45,781 nt of DNA from JAFDZW01 sp038229915 (GTDB lineage: Bacteria > Bacteroidota > Ignavibacteria > Palsa-1295): positions 1 to 45,781 of the forward strand of contig JBBRNY010000008.1 of the NCBI GenBank assembly GCA_038229915.1. The letters run 5' to 3'. Position numbers and translations under genes: made by a program. The notes under the pieces are model-generated. The model saw only the letters and a program-made list of their open reading frames with translations, did no database searches and was not told the origin of the DNA. This document shows positions 9,281 through 16,981 of this stretch, piece after piece. Position 1 is the first letter of the stretch, and each line of letters begins with the position of its first letter.

Positions 9281-9307
9281 GCGCGCTTGCTGAATAAGCT
9301 AGCGCGC
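9281..9307 (+). terminator. Strong hairpin with T-rich tail between tuf and rpsJ
   Basis: Seven GC-rich pairs (GCGCGCT with AGCGCGC), a T-T mismatch, three more pairs (GCT with AGC) and a GAATA loop, starting 12 bases after the tuf stop. The downstream stretch is T-rich (CTCTTTTGTTCTTTC) but interrupted. It probably terminates part of the transcription, leaving tuf expressed above the ribosomal proteins, or it protects the 3' end of tuf mRNA. Confidence 0.65.
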
Positions 9308-9342
9308 TAACTCTTTTGTTCTTTCTCGTATCAATCGCAATA

Positions 9343-9645
9343 ATGCAGAAGATTCGAATTAAATTAAAATCTTACGATCATAACTTGATCGATAAGTCGT
9401 CGGAAAAGATCATTCGTACCGTGAAGCCTACTGGCTGCGTGGTTTCGGGTCCTATTCCATTGCCAACCCGTAAGTCGATCTATACGGTAAACCGCTCGCC
9501 ACATGCTGACAAGAAAAGCCGTGAGCAGTTTGAAATTCGCGCACATAAGCGCTTGATCGATATTCTCAATTCGAACAGTCGCACTGTTGATGCTTTAATG
9601 AAGCTTGAACTGCCGGCTGGTGTAGAAGTTGAGATTAAGGTCTAA
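9343..9645 (+). CDS. rpsJ: 30S ribosomal protein S10
   Basis: Small-subunit head protein, also NusE, the partner of NusB and NusG in antitermination. I chose the ATG at 9343 (100 residues, MQKIRIKLKSYDH), which matches the universal N-terminus; nine in-frame upstream codons are not conserved. Visible: LKSYDHNLID, the GPIPLPTRKSIYTVNRSPH block with the long loop that enters the 30S head, and REQFEIRAHKRLIDI. First gene of the S10 operon proper, followed by rplC. Confidence 0.97.
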   Translation: MQKIRIKLKSYDHNLIDKSSEKIIRTVKPTGCVVSGPIPLPTRKSIYTVNRSPHADKKSREQFEIRAHKRLIDILNSNSRTVDALMKLELPAGVEVEIKV

Positions 9646-9686
9646 ATAATCAGACTAGACCAATTATTAATTCACGTAGAGTGTAG

Positions 9687-9700
9687 TCAGCGAAAGCTGA
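9687..9700 (+). promoter_or_regulatory. GNRA-capped hairpin upstream of rplC
   Basis: TCAGC and GCTGA form a perfect five-pair stem closed by a GAAA tetraloop, 21 bases before the rplC start in the 76-base rpsJ-rplC gap. The GNRA loop suggests real RNA structure, possibly a ribosomal-protein leader, but the stem is short. Confidence 0.35.
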
Positions 9701-9721
9701 GTTAGTCGCGTAAGGGTAAGT

Positions 9722-10357
9722 ATGAGCGCATTGCTTGGTAAAAAAATAGGGATGACAGGTGTGTTTGACGAAGCTGGACAGTATGTCCCGGTGACGGTCG
9801 TCCACGTCGGTCCGAATTTTGTTACGCAGATCAAGACGATGGCGAACGATGGTTATACTGCCGTTCAGCTAGGCTATGAGGAAAAGCCAGAGCGTAATGT
9901 AAATAAGCCTTTAGTTGGGCATTTTGAAAAGTCCAGTGCTCCGATGCTTCGATATGTTCGTGAGGTTCGCACATTTGATGATGCGAAAGTAGCTGAGCTG
10001 AAGCCAGGTGCAGTTCTAAAAGTTGACGATGTCTTTCATGAAGGCGATACGATTCACGTAATCGGTACTTCTAAAGGACGTGGGTTTCAGGGCGTTGTAA
10101 AACGTCACCATTTTGGTGGTGTCGGACAGGCAACCCATGGACAATCTGATCGTCAACGTGCTCCAGGTTCGATCGGTGGCTCGAGCTATCCGTCTCGAGT
10201 GTTCAAAGGACAGCGTATGGCGGGACGTATGGGTGGTGAGCAAATCACTACTCGCAATCTTAAGATCTTGAAGGTAATTCCCGAACAGAATCTTATCTTA
10301 GTGAAAGGCTCTTTTGCCGGCGCTAAGAATCAATTAGTAAAAGTTGTTAAAGGATAA
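9722..10357 (+). CDS. rplC: 50S ribosomal protein L3
   Basis: Early-assembling 23S rRNA-binding protein whose long loop reaches toward the peptidyl transferase centre. The 211 residues are normal. Visible: N-terminal LLGKKIGMTGVFDE; the central GTSKGRGFQGVVKRH block leading into the loop with GGVGQATHGQSD, where a glutamine at the end is often methylated by PrmB in other bacteria; and RMAGRMGGEQIT. ATG start at 9722; 27 bases separate it from rplD. Confidence 0.98.
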   Translation: MSALLGKKIGMTGVFDEAGQYVPVTVVHVGPNFVTQIKTMANDGYTAVQLGYEEKPERNVNKPLVGHFEKSSAPMLRYVREVRTFDDAKVAELKPGAVLKVDDVFHEGDTIHVIGTSKGRGFQGVVKRHHFGGVGQATHGQSDRQRAPGSIGGSSYPSRVFKGQRMAGRMGGEQITTRNLKILKVIPEQNLILVKGSFAGAKNQLVKVVKG

Positions 10358-10384
10358 AGAGTACACGCTCGTATCTGAAAAGTT

Positions 10385-11056
10385 ATGCAGTTAGAAATTT
10401 ATACAATCGGTGGTGCAAAAAGCGGTAAGACCGTTATGGTCGATGACGCAATTTTTGCAATTGAACCACACGAGCACTCAATGTGGCTTGCTATCAAAGC
10501 TACTCTCGCAAATCGTCGAGCTGGTACTCGTAGTACTAAGGGACGTAGTGAGGTTGCTGGTTCGACTCGCAAGTTATATCGACAAAAGGGTACTGGACGC
10601 GCACGTCAGGGTGATATTAAGAGCCCTCTACATCCAGGCGGTGGTACGTTGTTCGGTCCAAAACCGCACAAGTATTCGCTTGGGCTTCCGAAGAAAGTAA
10701 AACAACTTGCACGTAAGAGTGCGTTGTCTCAGAAGCTTAAAGACGGTGCTTTTATCGTTGTCGAAGATTTTATGTTTGACGAGATAAAGACTCAGAAAAT
10801 GGCTGGAATACTTGCCGCTTTTGGTCTTCATGAAAAAAATTCATTGTTCTTGACTGCAGGACACAACGAGAACCTCTACAAGAGTGGGCGTAATATTTCA
10901 AATTTGCTCGTAATGCAAGCATCTAAAGCTTCTATGTACGAGATTTGGCGTAACCGTGCAATTCTCGTCCAAAAGTCTGCACTCGCTGAAATAGAGCAGA
11001 CCTTCAAAAGTGGATCGAAGGATGTAGAAGTTTCTCATATTTCAATCGGAGCATAA
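10385..11056 (+). CDS. rplD: 50S ribosomal protein L4
   Basis: 23S rRNA-binding protein with an extended loop lining the exit tunnel; in E. coli it also represses the S10 operon. The 223 residues are slightly longer than the typical 200-210. Visible: the RAGTRSTKGRSEVAGSTRK loop, KGTGRARQGDIKSP, the GGTLFGPKPHKYS segment and KVKQLARKSALS. Starts with ATG at 10385. Whether it autoregulates here cannot be told; no clear E. coli-like S10 leader was recognised. Confidence 0.97.
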   Translation: MQLEIYTIGGAKSGKTVMVDDAIFAIEPHEHSMWLAIKATLANRRAGTRSTKGRSEVAGSTRKLYRQKGTGRARQGDIKSPLHPGGGTLFGPKPHKYSLGLPKKVKQLARKSALSQKLKDGAFIVVEDFMFDEIKTQKMAGILAAFGLHEKNSLFLTAGHNENLYKSGRNISNLLVMQASKASMYEIWRNRAILVQKSALAEIEQTFKSGSKDVEVSHISIGA

Positions 11057-11067
11057 TAAGGAATTTG

Positions 11068-11385
11068 ATGATGCAGACAATTATTCGCAAACCGCTCTTG
11101 ACTGAAAAGGCAACACTTGCTAATGAGAAGGGTGTGTATTACTTTGAAGTTGCAACTGAAGCTAATAAGATCCAGATTTCAGCAGAAATCGAAAAGCTGT
11201 TTGGTGTGAAAGTTGAAGAAGTCCGCACAATGTGGCTTCCGATTCGTAATCGTTCGATGATCACTCGTAAGGGTGCCATCAAAGGAACAAAGAGTCGTCG
11301 TAAGAAAGCGATTGTCTCGTTAAAACCGGGATTTACGATTGACGTTTTTACTCCAATGGAAGTAAAAACTGGTACAGAATTATAA
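11068..11385 (+). CDS. rplW: 50S ribosomal protein L23
   Basis: Tunnel-exit protein that docks trigger factor and SRP. About 105 residues. Two tandem ATGs (11068 and 11071) follow an AAGGAA Shine-Dalgarno at 11058-11063; the second gives the family-like MQTIIRKPLLTEKA. Visible: KPLLTEKAT, the central VKVEEVRTMWLP strand, the basic loop KGTKSRRKKAIVSL and the C-terminal GFTIDVF. It starts 11 bases after rplD. Confidence 0.96.
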   Translation: MMQTIIRKPLLTEKATLANEKGVYYFEVATEANKIQISAEIEKLFGVKVEEVRTMWLPIRNRSMITRKGAIKGTKSRRKKAIVSLKPGFTIDVFTPMEVKTGTEL

Positions 11386-11426
11386 TACTTAAGCTTGGTT
11401 GAAGCGATAATTCAATCTAAATAGAA

Positions 11427-12263
11427 ATGGCAATAAGAAATTTAAAACCACGTACGCCGGCAACGAGATATTACTCGGTGTCAACGTTCGAAGAGATTAC
11501 AAAAACGACGCCGGAGAAGTCGCTTTTGTTACCACTTAAAAGAAGTGGTGGACGCGGTAATACCGGTCGCATTACATCGCGTCATCGCGGTGGCGGACAT
11601 AAAAAAATGTATCGCATTATTGACTTCAAAAGAAATAAAGAAGTCATTCCTGCTACCGTAGCAACAATTGAGTACGATCCTAATCGTAATTGCAGAATTG
11701 CTCTTTTACATTATGCTGACGGTGAAAAACGTTACATCTTAGCCCCGGAAGGTTTAGTTGCGGGCGCAAAGATAACAAGTGGCAAAGATTCGGATATCGT
11801 AGTTGGCAATGCACTTCCACTCAAGAATATGCCACTTGGCACATTCGTGCATAATGTGGAGCTAAAGCCAGGTCGCGGGGGACAAATTGCCCGCTCTGCT
11901 GGTAATGCTTGCCAGGTTATGGCTAAAGAGGGGGACTTTGCTACATTAAAAATGCCATCAGGCGAAATGCGTAAAGTACCTATCGATTGTCGCGCTACTA
12001 TTGGTACTGTCGGCAACTCTGATTTTTTTAATATTAGTCTTGGTAAAGCCGGTCGTTCACGCTGGCTTGGTATTCGTCCACAAACACGTGGTATGGCTAT
12101 GAATCCTGTTGACCATCCAATGGGTGGTGGTGAAGGTAAGTCAAAATCAGGTGGTGGACGTAAGCATCCAAAATCGCCGTGGGGTCAACTTGCAAAAGGA
12201 CTCCGTACGCGTCGTAAAAAGAATGCTTCTAGTCAATTTATCATTAAACGTCGCACGAAGTAA
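11427..12263 (+). CDS. rplB: 50S ribosomal protein L2
   Basis: Core 23S-binding protein needed for subunit association and peptidyl transferase activity. The 278 residues match the family. Visible: N-terminal KPRTPATRYY, GRITSRHRGGGHKKMYR, the OB/SH3 core with GRGGQIARSAG, and the near-invariant C-terminal MNPVDHPMGGGEGKS containing the histidine implicated near the catalytic centre, then a basic tail TRRKKNASSQFIIKRRTK. Three bases separate it from rpsS. Confidence 0.98.
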   Translation: MAIRNLKPRTPATRYYSVSTFEEITKTTPEKSLLLPLKRSGGRGNTGRITSRHRGGGHKKMYRIIDFKRNKEVIPATVATIEYDPNRNCRIALLHYADGEKRYILAPEGLVAGAKITSGKDSDIVVGNALPLKNMPLGTFVHNVELKPGRGGQIARSAGNACQVMAKEGDFATLKMPSGEMRKVPIDCRATIGTVGNSDFFNISLGKAGRSRWLGIRPQTRGMAMNPVDHPMGGGEGKSKSGGGRKHPKSPWGQLAKGLRTRRKKNASSQFIIKRRTK

Positions 12264-12266
12264 CGT

Positions 12267-12545
12267 ATGTCACGCTCACTAAAAAAAGGACCATATATCG
12301 ACGAGAAGCTCCAATTAAAAGTGGATACTTTGAACTCGGTACGTCAAAAAAAGGTCATTAAGACTTGGGCTCGTTCTTGCACGATTCCGCCGGAGTTTGT
12401 TGGACATACATTCACCGTGCACAATGGCAATAAATTTATTCCCGTCTATGTGACGGAAAATATGGTTGGTCACAAGCTTGGAGAGTTCGCTCCGACTCGT
12501 ACCTTCCGCAGTCATTCCGGATCAAAATCAGAAAAGGCTGGATAA
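12267..12545 (+). CDS. rpsS: 30S ribosomal protein S19
   Basis: Head protein forming bridges with the 50S subunit and contacting the A-site finger. 92 residues as expected. Visible: MSRSLKKGPYIDEKL, TWARSCTIPPEFVGHTFTVHNGNKFIPVYVTENMVGHKLGEF read as the standard core (strand by strand), and FAPTRTFRSHSG near the C-terminus. Starts four bases after rplB stops, and rplV follows after ten bases. Confidence 0.98.
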   Translation: MSRSLKKGPYIDEKLQLKVDTLNSVRQKKVIKTWARSCTIPPEFVGHTFTVHNGNKFIPVYVTENMVGHKLGEFAPTRTFRSHSGSKSEKAG

Positions 12546-12555
12546 GAAAGATCGT

Positions 12556-12999
12556 ATGGCACAGGCAATCGCAAAAAAACTAAATATTCAGAGTTCGCCC
12601 GTAAAGATGCGACTCGTTCTTGACCATATACGTGGCAAGAAAGTATCGGAAGCGCTCGCAATATTGCACTTCATGACGAATCGTGCTTCGTTCGTTTGCG
12701 AACAGACACTTCGTAGTGCAATCGCAAATTTTCAGTTGAAAGATGATAATCGAGGCATCGATGTCGAAGAACTCTTCGTAAGTAAATGTTTCTCTGATGG
12801 GGGACCTATGCTTAAGCGTATTCTGCCAGCCCCGATGGGTCGAGCATTTCGTGTACGCAAGCGCTCTAATCATCTGACGATTGTTGTCGGCAATAAGGTA
12901 CAAAAGCATATTATTGCGCCGGTAGTTGTAACACCGGGAAGAGCAAAGAAAAATGCCACAAGACCTGTAAAGGCTAAAGCTGTAAAAAAAGCTAAATAA
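12556..12999 (+). CDS. rplV: 50S ribosomal protein L22
   Basis: Tunnel-wall protein with a beta-hairpin that interacts with nascent chains and macrolides. Start chosen at the ATG at 12556 (147 residues, MAQAIAKKLNIQSSPVKMRL); the frame is open upstream inside rpsS but not conserved there. Visible: SSPVKMRLVLDHIRGKKV, SAIANFQLKDD, the hairpin LKRILPAPMGRAFRVRKRSNH and a lysine/alanine-rich C-terminal extension of about 25 residues beyond the usual end. Confidence 0.97.
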   Translation: MAQAIAKKLNIQSSPVKMRLVLDHIRGKKVSEALAILHFMTNRASFVCEQTLRSAIANFQLKDDNRGIDVEELFVSKCFSDGGPMLKRILPAPMGRAFRVRKRSNHLTIVVGNKVQKHIIAPVVVTPGRAKKNATRPVKAKAVKKAK

Positions 13000-13004
13000 A
13001 TTGT

Positions 13005-13031
13005 ATGAAATTTACGTCTAACGTTCACTAA
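13005..13031 (+). other. Eight-codon mini-ORF before rpsC
   Basis: ATG followed by seven codons (MKFTSNVH) and TAA, ending 13 bases before the TTG of rpsC. It sits in the 45-base rplV-rpsC gap. It might deliver ribosomes to the weak TTG start by reinitiation, or it may be a chance ATG. Confidence 0.25.
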
Positions 13032-13044
13032 ACCTTCAAGCACT

Positions 13045-13836
13045 TTGGGACAGAAAACACACCCAGTAGGATTCAGGCTTGCCGTAACGCGTCCATGGGA
13101 TGCTCGTTGGTACGACGACAGGCATTTCGCGCAGAAGCTCGAAGAAGATAATCTCATTCGCTCTTATATTAAAGAGCGTCTGAAGCGTGCAGGTATTTCT
13201 CGTGTGACTATTGACCGCACGACAAAACGAGTTGTCATTACGATCTACACGTCACGACCTGGTGTTGTGATCGGTAAGAGCGGCAAAGAGATCGCACAGC
13301 TTGAGGAAGAGTTGAAAAATGTTACTGTTGGTAAGGAAGTAAAAATTCTTATTAATGAAGTAAAACGCCCAGAGATAGATGCACAATTGATCGCTGACAA
13401 TATAGCACAACAGCTTATTGGCCGAGTCGCATTTAGACGTGCAATGAAAATGGCTGTAGCAACAGCTATGCGCTCTGGTGCCGAAGGTATTCGTGTGAAG
13501 TGTGGTGGTCGCTTAGGCGGCGCTGAAATTGCTCGTAACGAGCAGTACAAAGACGGGCGCATTCCTTTGCATACACTTCGTGCAGATATTGATTTTGCGA
13601 AGAGCACAGCACAGACTATCTATGGTGCTATTGGTATAAAAGTTTGGGTTTGTCGCGGTGACATTACCGGCGAAACACCACTCCAAGCCGCAGCGCATCT
13701 TGCTGTGTATGGTGCAGAAGATCGTGACCGACGTCCGATCGTCTCTGCCGCAGGTGGAGAACGTCGTCGTCGTCGTGGCGGAAGAGGTCGTAGTCGCGGT
13801 GGCGCGGGCGGCGGTTCAGATTCATCAGCTGAGTAA
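13045..13836 (+). CDS. rpsC: 30S ribosomal protein S3
   Basis: Head protein at the mRNA entry site with helicase activity together with S4 and S5. 263 residues, longer than E. coli S3. The conserved N-terminus MGQKTHPVGFRLAVTRPW starts at a TTG (13045); an in-frame TGA at 13006 and the absence of any ATG or GTG between leave TTG as the only possible start. Visible: the KH domain with VVIGKSGKEIAQLEEEL (about 75-90) and the C-terminal S3 domain with GGRLGGAEIARNE and GAIGIKVWVCRGD. The tail is an unusual arginine/glycine-rich segment (about 235-257). Confidence 0.97.
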   Translation: MGQKTHPVGFRLAVTRPWDARWYDDRHFAQKLEEDNLIRSYIKERLKRAGISRVTIDRTTKRVVITIYTSRPGVVIGKSGKEIAQLEEELKNVTVGKEVKILINEVKRPEIDAQLIADNIAQQLIGRVAFRRAMKMAVATAMRSGAEGIRVKCGGRLGGAEIARNEQYKDGRIPLHTLRADIDFAKSTAQTIYGAIGIKVWVCRGDITGETPLQAAAHLAVYGAEDRDRRPIVSAAGGERRRRRGGRGRSRGGAGGGSDSSAE

Positions 13837-13856
13837 GAAAATTTTAGCAAACGGAA

Positions 13857-14294
13857 ATGCTGTTACCAAAAAGAGTTAAATATCGTAAGCGCCAAAAGGG
13901 CAGAGTTCGCGGTAAGGCGACACGTGGAGCACAGGTTGCTTTTGGCAGCTTTGGCTTAAAGTCTCTTGAAGGTGGTTGGATTACCAGCCGTCAGATAGAA
14001 GCTGTTCGTGTAACACTTTCGCGCACTATGAAACGTGACGGTAAAATTTGGATAAGAATTTTTCCTGATAAGCCGATCACAAAGAAACCTGCTGAAACCC
14101 GAATGGGATCTGGTAAGGGTAACCCTGAGTATTGGGTGGCGGTTGTAAAACCTGGAACCGTAATGTTCGAAATCGGTGGTGTTGCTCGCTCAGTAGCAGA
14201 CGAAGCACTCAGGTTGAGCTCACACAAATTACCGGTTTTGACAAAGATGGTCGTACGACCAGACTATGTTGAAGAAGTAGCAGTTAAGAAATAA
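13857..14294 (+). CDS. rplP: 50S ribosomal protein L16
   Basis: Binds near the A-site tRNA elbow and helps organise the peptidyl transferase centre. 145 residues, normal for the family. Visible: MLLPKRVKYRKRQKGR, the FGSFGLKSLEGGWITSRQIEAVR block, RIFPDKPITKKPAETRMGSGKG, WVAVVKPG, and LSSHKLPVLTKMV. ATG start at 13857; 20 bases after rpsC. Confidence 0.98.
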   Translation: MLLPKRVKYRKRQKGRVRGKATRGAQVAFGSFGLKSLEGGWITSRQIEAVRVTLSRTMKRDGKIWIRIFPDKPITKKPAETRMGSGKGNPEYWVAVVKPGTVMFEIGGVARSVADEALRLSSHKLPVLTKMVVRPDYVEEVAVKK

Positions 14295-14308
14295 GGAATC
14301 GACTACGT

Positions 14309-14518
14309 ATGAAAGCAACAAAATCTTCAGCGTTTCGCGCTCGTGATGCCAAGGAGTTGAATCAGCAAATCAGCGAGAATCTTTCTCGAATGACAGCACT
14401 CAACTTTCAGAAAGTAACGGGGCATCTCGACAATAGCGCGCAGATTCGCACATTGCGTCGCGATAATGCTCGTATTAAGACCTTACTTCAAGAGCGTAAA
14501 GATTCGGCTGCTAAATAA
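14309..14518 (+). CDS. rpmC: 50S ribosomal protein L29
   Basis: Small helical hairpin protein near the tunnel exit. 69 residues. Visible: the N-terminal AKELNQQISENLSRMTALNFQ helix region and the C-terminal helix with QIRTLRRDNARIKTLLQER, which carries the L29 signature (R-x-x-R/I-A-R-I-x-T). The order L16-L29-S17 is standard. The ATG at 14309 follows an AAGGAA element. Confidence 0.95.
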   Translation: MKATKSSAFRARDAKELNQQISENLSRMTALNFQKVTGHLDNSAQIRTLRRDNARIKTLLQERKDSAAK

Positions 14519-14539
14519 TACTAATTGTTAGAAATAGAT

Positions 14540-14836
14540 ATGTCAGAGAACGTTACATTGACCCCGGAAGTATTATCGCCTGAAGCGCGTAGTCGTCGTA
14601 AAGAGCGTATTGGCAAAGTTGTTAGCGACAAGATGCAGAAGACTGTTGTCGTTGAGCAAGTCCGTCAGGTCGCACATCCAAAGTACAAAAAGTACTTTAA
14701 GAAGACGACTACTTTCGTTGCTCATAACGAAGAAGATAATGCGAAAGCCGGTGACACGGTACGTATCATGGAAACGCGACCACTTTCTAAGACGAAGCGT
14801 TGGCGCGTGGTTGAAGTCATCGAACGTGCGAAATAA
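14540..14836 (+). CDS. rpsQ: 30S ribosomal protein S17
   Basis: Primary 16S rRNA-binding OB-fold protein. ATG at 14540 gives 98 residues; five upstream in-frame codons from a TTG are unlikely. An N-terminal extension of about 20 residues precedes the conserved core: RRKERIGKVVSDKMQKTVVV, HPKYKKYFKKTTTFVAHNE and the signature GDTVRIMETRPLSKTKRW. The extension is acidic/neutral and not in E. coli S17. Confidence 0.97.
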   Translation: MSENVTLTPEVLSPEARSRRKERIGKVVSDKMQKTVVVEQVRQVAHPKYKKYFKKTTTFVAHNEEDNAKAGDTVRIMETRPLSKTKRWRVVEVIERAK

Positions 14837-14860
14837 TTTTTATTGTAAGACGAGAACACA

Positions 14861-15229
14861 ATGATCCAAGAAGAATCAAACCTTCAAGTCGCCGATAATT
14901 CAGGTGCGAAGCGTGTGCGATGCATTCGTATTCTCGGTGGGCATGATCGTCGCTATGCAGGGGTTGGCGATGTAATTGTCGTTTCGGTGAAGTCTGCAAT
15001 ACCGAATGGGCAAGTAAAAAAGGGTGAAGTCTCAAAAGCAGTTATTGTTCGCACTAAGAAAGAGACTCGCCGGGCAGATGGCAGCTATATCCGTTTTGAT
15101 GAAAATGCTGTAGTCTTGCTCAATACCCAAGGTGAACCGCGTGGTACACGTATCTTTGGACCTGTTGCTCGTGAACTTCGTGAGCGCCAGTATATGAAGA
15201 TCGTTTCACTTGCTCCAGAAGTAATCTAA
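14861..15229 (+). CDS. rplN: 50S ribosomal protein L14
   Basis: Beta-barrel protein at the subunit interface; also the docking site of RsfS. 122 residues, exactly the family length. Visible: MIQEESNLQVADNSGAKRVRCIRILGG, the VKSAIPNGQVKKGEVSKAVIVRTKKE core, FDENAVVLLN, and the C-terminal GTRIFGPVARELRE. Starts with ATG at 14861. Confidence 0.98.
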   Translation: MIQEESNLQVADNSGAKRVRCIRILGGHDRRYAGVGDVIVVSVKSAIPNGQVKKGEVSKAVIVRTKKETRRADGSYIRFDENAVVLLNTQGEPRGTRIFGPVARELRERQYMKIVSLAPEVI

Positions 15230-15248
15230 GTGTATAAGGAAATTTACG

Positions 15249-15572
15249 ATGCGTATTAAGAAAAACGATCTTGTCGAAGTTATTACAGGAAAGAACCGCG
15301 GGAAACGCGGCAAAGTGCTTCGTGTTGTAACAGAAACAGATCGTGTATTTGTTGAGGGAGTTAATATCCTCAAAAAGCACGAACGTGCAACGCAGGCTAA
15401 CCAGCAGGGTGGTATTACCGAAAGAGAACATGCTGTTCACGTCTCAAACGTGATGTTGGTAGACCCTAAGACTAACGAACGCACCCGTATTGGTCGTCGT
15501 GTTACAGCGGAATCTAACGGTAAGAAAACTTACGCTCGATTCGCAAAAAAATCAGGCGACGTAATCTCATAA
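15249..15572 (+). CDS. rplX: 50S ribosomal protein L24
   Basis: KOW-fold assembly initiator that binds near the tunnel exit. 107 residues. Visible: MRIKKNDLVEVITGKNRGKRGKV (KOW motif with GKNRGKRGKV), VEGVNILKKH, and QQGGITEREHAVHVSNVML followed by TRIGRR. Its ATG at 15249 lies after an AAGGAA element in a 19-base gap. Confidence 0.97.
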   Translation: MRIKKNDLVEVITGKNRGKRGKVLRVVTETDRVFVEGVNILKKHERATQANQQGGITEREHAVHVSNVMLVDPKTNERTRIGRRVTAESNGKKTYARFAKKSGDVIS

Positions 15573-15582
15573 TTTTATTCAT

Positions 15583-15615
15583 AGTGATGACGGCAACTAT
15601 CGTCATTTAATCACT
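15583..15615 (+). promoter_or_regulatory. Bulged hairpin between rplX and rplE
   Basis: AGTGATGACG pairs with CGTCAT and CACT, giving ten pairs interrupted by a five-base bulge (TTAAT), around the loop GCAACTAT. It ends ten bases before the rplE ATG, so it could influence rplE translation. No T-run follows, so termination is unlikely. Confidence 0.45.
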
Positions 15616-15625
15616 GATAAAGAGT

Positions 15626-16273
15626 ATGGCTAAAGAGAAAAAAGATCAGAAAGTAAGGCAAAATGCGCCAGCACCTACTCCAAGCAAGGATGCTCAGGTT
15701 GATGCGGTAGCAGCACGTCTTCATGCAAAATTTAAGGATGAAGTTGTTCCTGCGATGATGAAACGTTTCAATTACGATAACGTCAACAGCGTACCTCGTA
15801 TTTTGAAGATCGCTGTAAACATGGGAATTGGTGCAGCCGCTGCTGACCAAAAACAGCTTGAGGCTGCCGTTCGTGACCTTGAAGCAGTAGTTGGCCAAAA
15901 AGCATCCTTGACACAGGCTAAAAAATCTATATCGAACTTCAAACTTCGTGAAGGACAGAATATTGGCTGCCGCGTTACTCTTCGTCGCGACAGAATGTAT
16001 GAATTTTTTGACCGTTTAATGTCACTTGCTATTCCACGTATTCGAGATTTTCGCGGTGTACCTGATAAGTCATTTGACGGCAGAGGTAACTATACGCTCG
16101 GCATTAAAGAGCAAATTATTTTTCCGGAGATTGACGTAGATAAAGTATCGCGAATCACCGGTATGGATATTACATTTGTCACCAGTGCGACTTCTGATGA
16201 AGAGGCATACGAGTTGTTGAAGGCATTTGGCATGCCATTCCGCAAGCGTGAAGGTGAAAAAGCAGCAGCGTAA
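15626..16273 (+). CDS. rplE: 50S ribosomal protein L5
   Basis: Binds 5S rRNA and P-site tRNA. At 215 residues it is about 35 longer than typical (about 179): an N-terminal extension rich in Lys, Ala, Gln and Pro (residues 1-32) precedes the conserved LHAKFKDEVVPAMMKRF. Other landmarks: VPRILKIAVNMGIG, KKSISNFKLREGQNIGCRVTLR, RDFRGVPDKSFDGRGNYTLGIKEQIIFPE (core), and GMDITFVTSA. The ATG at 15626 begins the extension; no later ATG or GTG is as plausible. Confidence 0.97.
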   Translation: MAKEKKDQKVRQNAPAPTPSKDAQVDAVAARLHAKFKDEVVPAMMKRFNYDNVNSVPRILKIAVNMGIGAAAADQKQLEAAVRDLEAVVGQKASLTQAKKSISNFKLREGQNIGCRVTLRRDRMYEFFDRLMSLAIPRIRDFRGVPDKSFDGRGNYTLGIKEQIIFPEIDVDKVSRITGMDITFVTSATSDEEAYELLKAFGMPFRKREGEKAAA

Positions 16274-16303
16274 AGATTAATTTTTCATAAGGAACGACTA
16301 CAC

Positions 16304-16489
16304 GTGGCACGATTAGCGTTACGAGTTAAACAAAAAAGAGAGCCGAAGTTCTCAACGAGAAAGTACAATCGCTGCAGCCGTTGCGGCAGAGCACATGCAT
16401 ACTACCGTAAGTTCGGTCTATGCCGCTTATGTCTTCGTGAACTTGCGCTCGATGGCAAGATTCCAGGCATTCGCAAGTCAAGCTGGTAA
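16304..16489 (+). CDS. rpsN: 30S ribosomal protein S14, zinc-binding short form (type Z)
   Basis: Small-subunit head protein. The 61-residue length and four cysteines (Cys24, Cys27, Cys40, Cys43) as CxxC-x12-CxxC define the zinc-ribbon short form, as opposed to the 89-101 residue cysteine-free form of many Bacteroidia and Proteobacteria. Starts at GTG (16304), supported by an AAGGAA element at 16289-16294 and the MARLALRVKQKR N-terminus. Context L5-S14-S8 is standard. Confidence 0.97.
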   Translation: MARLALRVKQKREPKFSTRKYNRCSRCGRAHAYYRKFGLCRLCLRELALDGKIPGIRKSSW

Positions 16490-16562
16490 ACGGTATGGGT
16501 TGTCTTTATACAAAATGACATCCTTTAATAGAGACACTATAGAATTTTAGAATAATAAGTGT

Positions 16563-16949
16563 ATGGATACGATAGGAGATTTTTTAACTAGAGTACGCAA
16601 CGCCATTAAGGCGCGGCATCAGTACGTTATTGTACCTGCTTCGAACTTGAAGCTTGCGATCAGTACGATTCTGCAAGACCAAGGCTATATCGAGAGTGTG
16701 GAGCGTATCGAAAATACTCGTCAAGGTGAACTCAGAATCACATTGAAGTATAAAGACGGTATGCCTGCAATTATGGGACTTCGTCGTATTTCAACTCCTG
16801 GATTACGCCGCTATTCAAAAGCGAACGAGACACCACGAGTGCTCTCGGGACTTGGAATTGCAATCATCTCTACCCCCCGTGGTGTCATGAGTGATAAGCA
16901 AGCTCGCCAACTTAATGTCGGCGGTGAGATTCTTTGCTACGTTTGGTAA
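16563..16949 (+). CDS. rpsH: 30S ribosomal protein S8
   Basis: Central-domain 16S rRNA-binding protein and, in E. coli, the spc operon repressor. 128 residues. Visible: IGDFLTRVRNAIKARH, the SNLKLAISTILQDQGYIES helix, and the signature GLGIAIISTPRGVMSDKQAR near the C-terminus. A 73-base AT-rich gap without obvious structure precedes it. Confidence 0.97.
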   Translation: MDTIGDFLTRVRNAIKARHQYVIVPASNLKLAISTILQDQGYIESVERIENTRQGELRITLKYKDGMPAIMGLRRISTPGLRRYSKANETPRVLSGLGIAIISTPRGVMSDKQARQLNVGGEILCYVW

Positions 16950-16981
16950 TATTTTTTGTATAGAGTTTAGAAGGAACGTCA

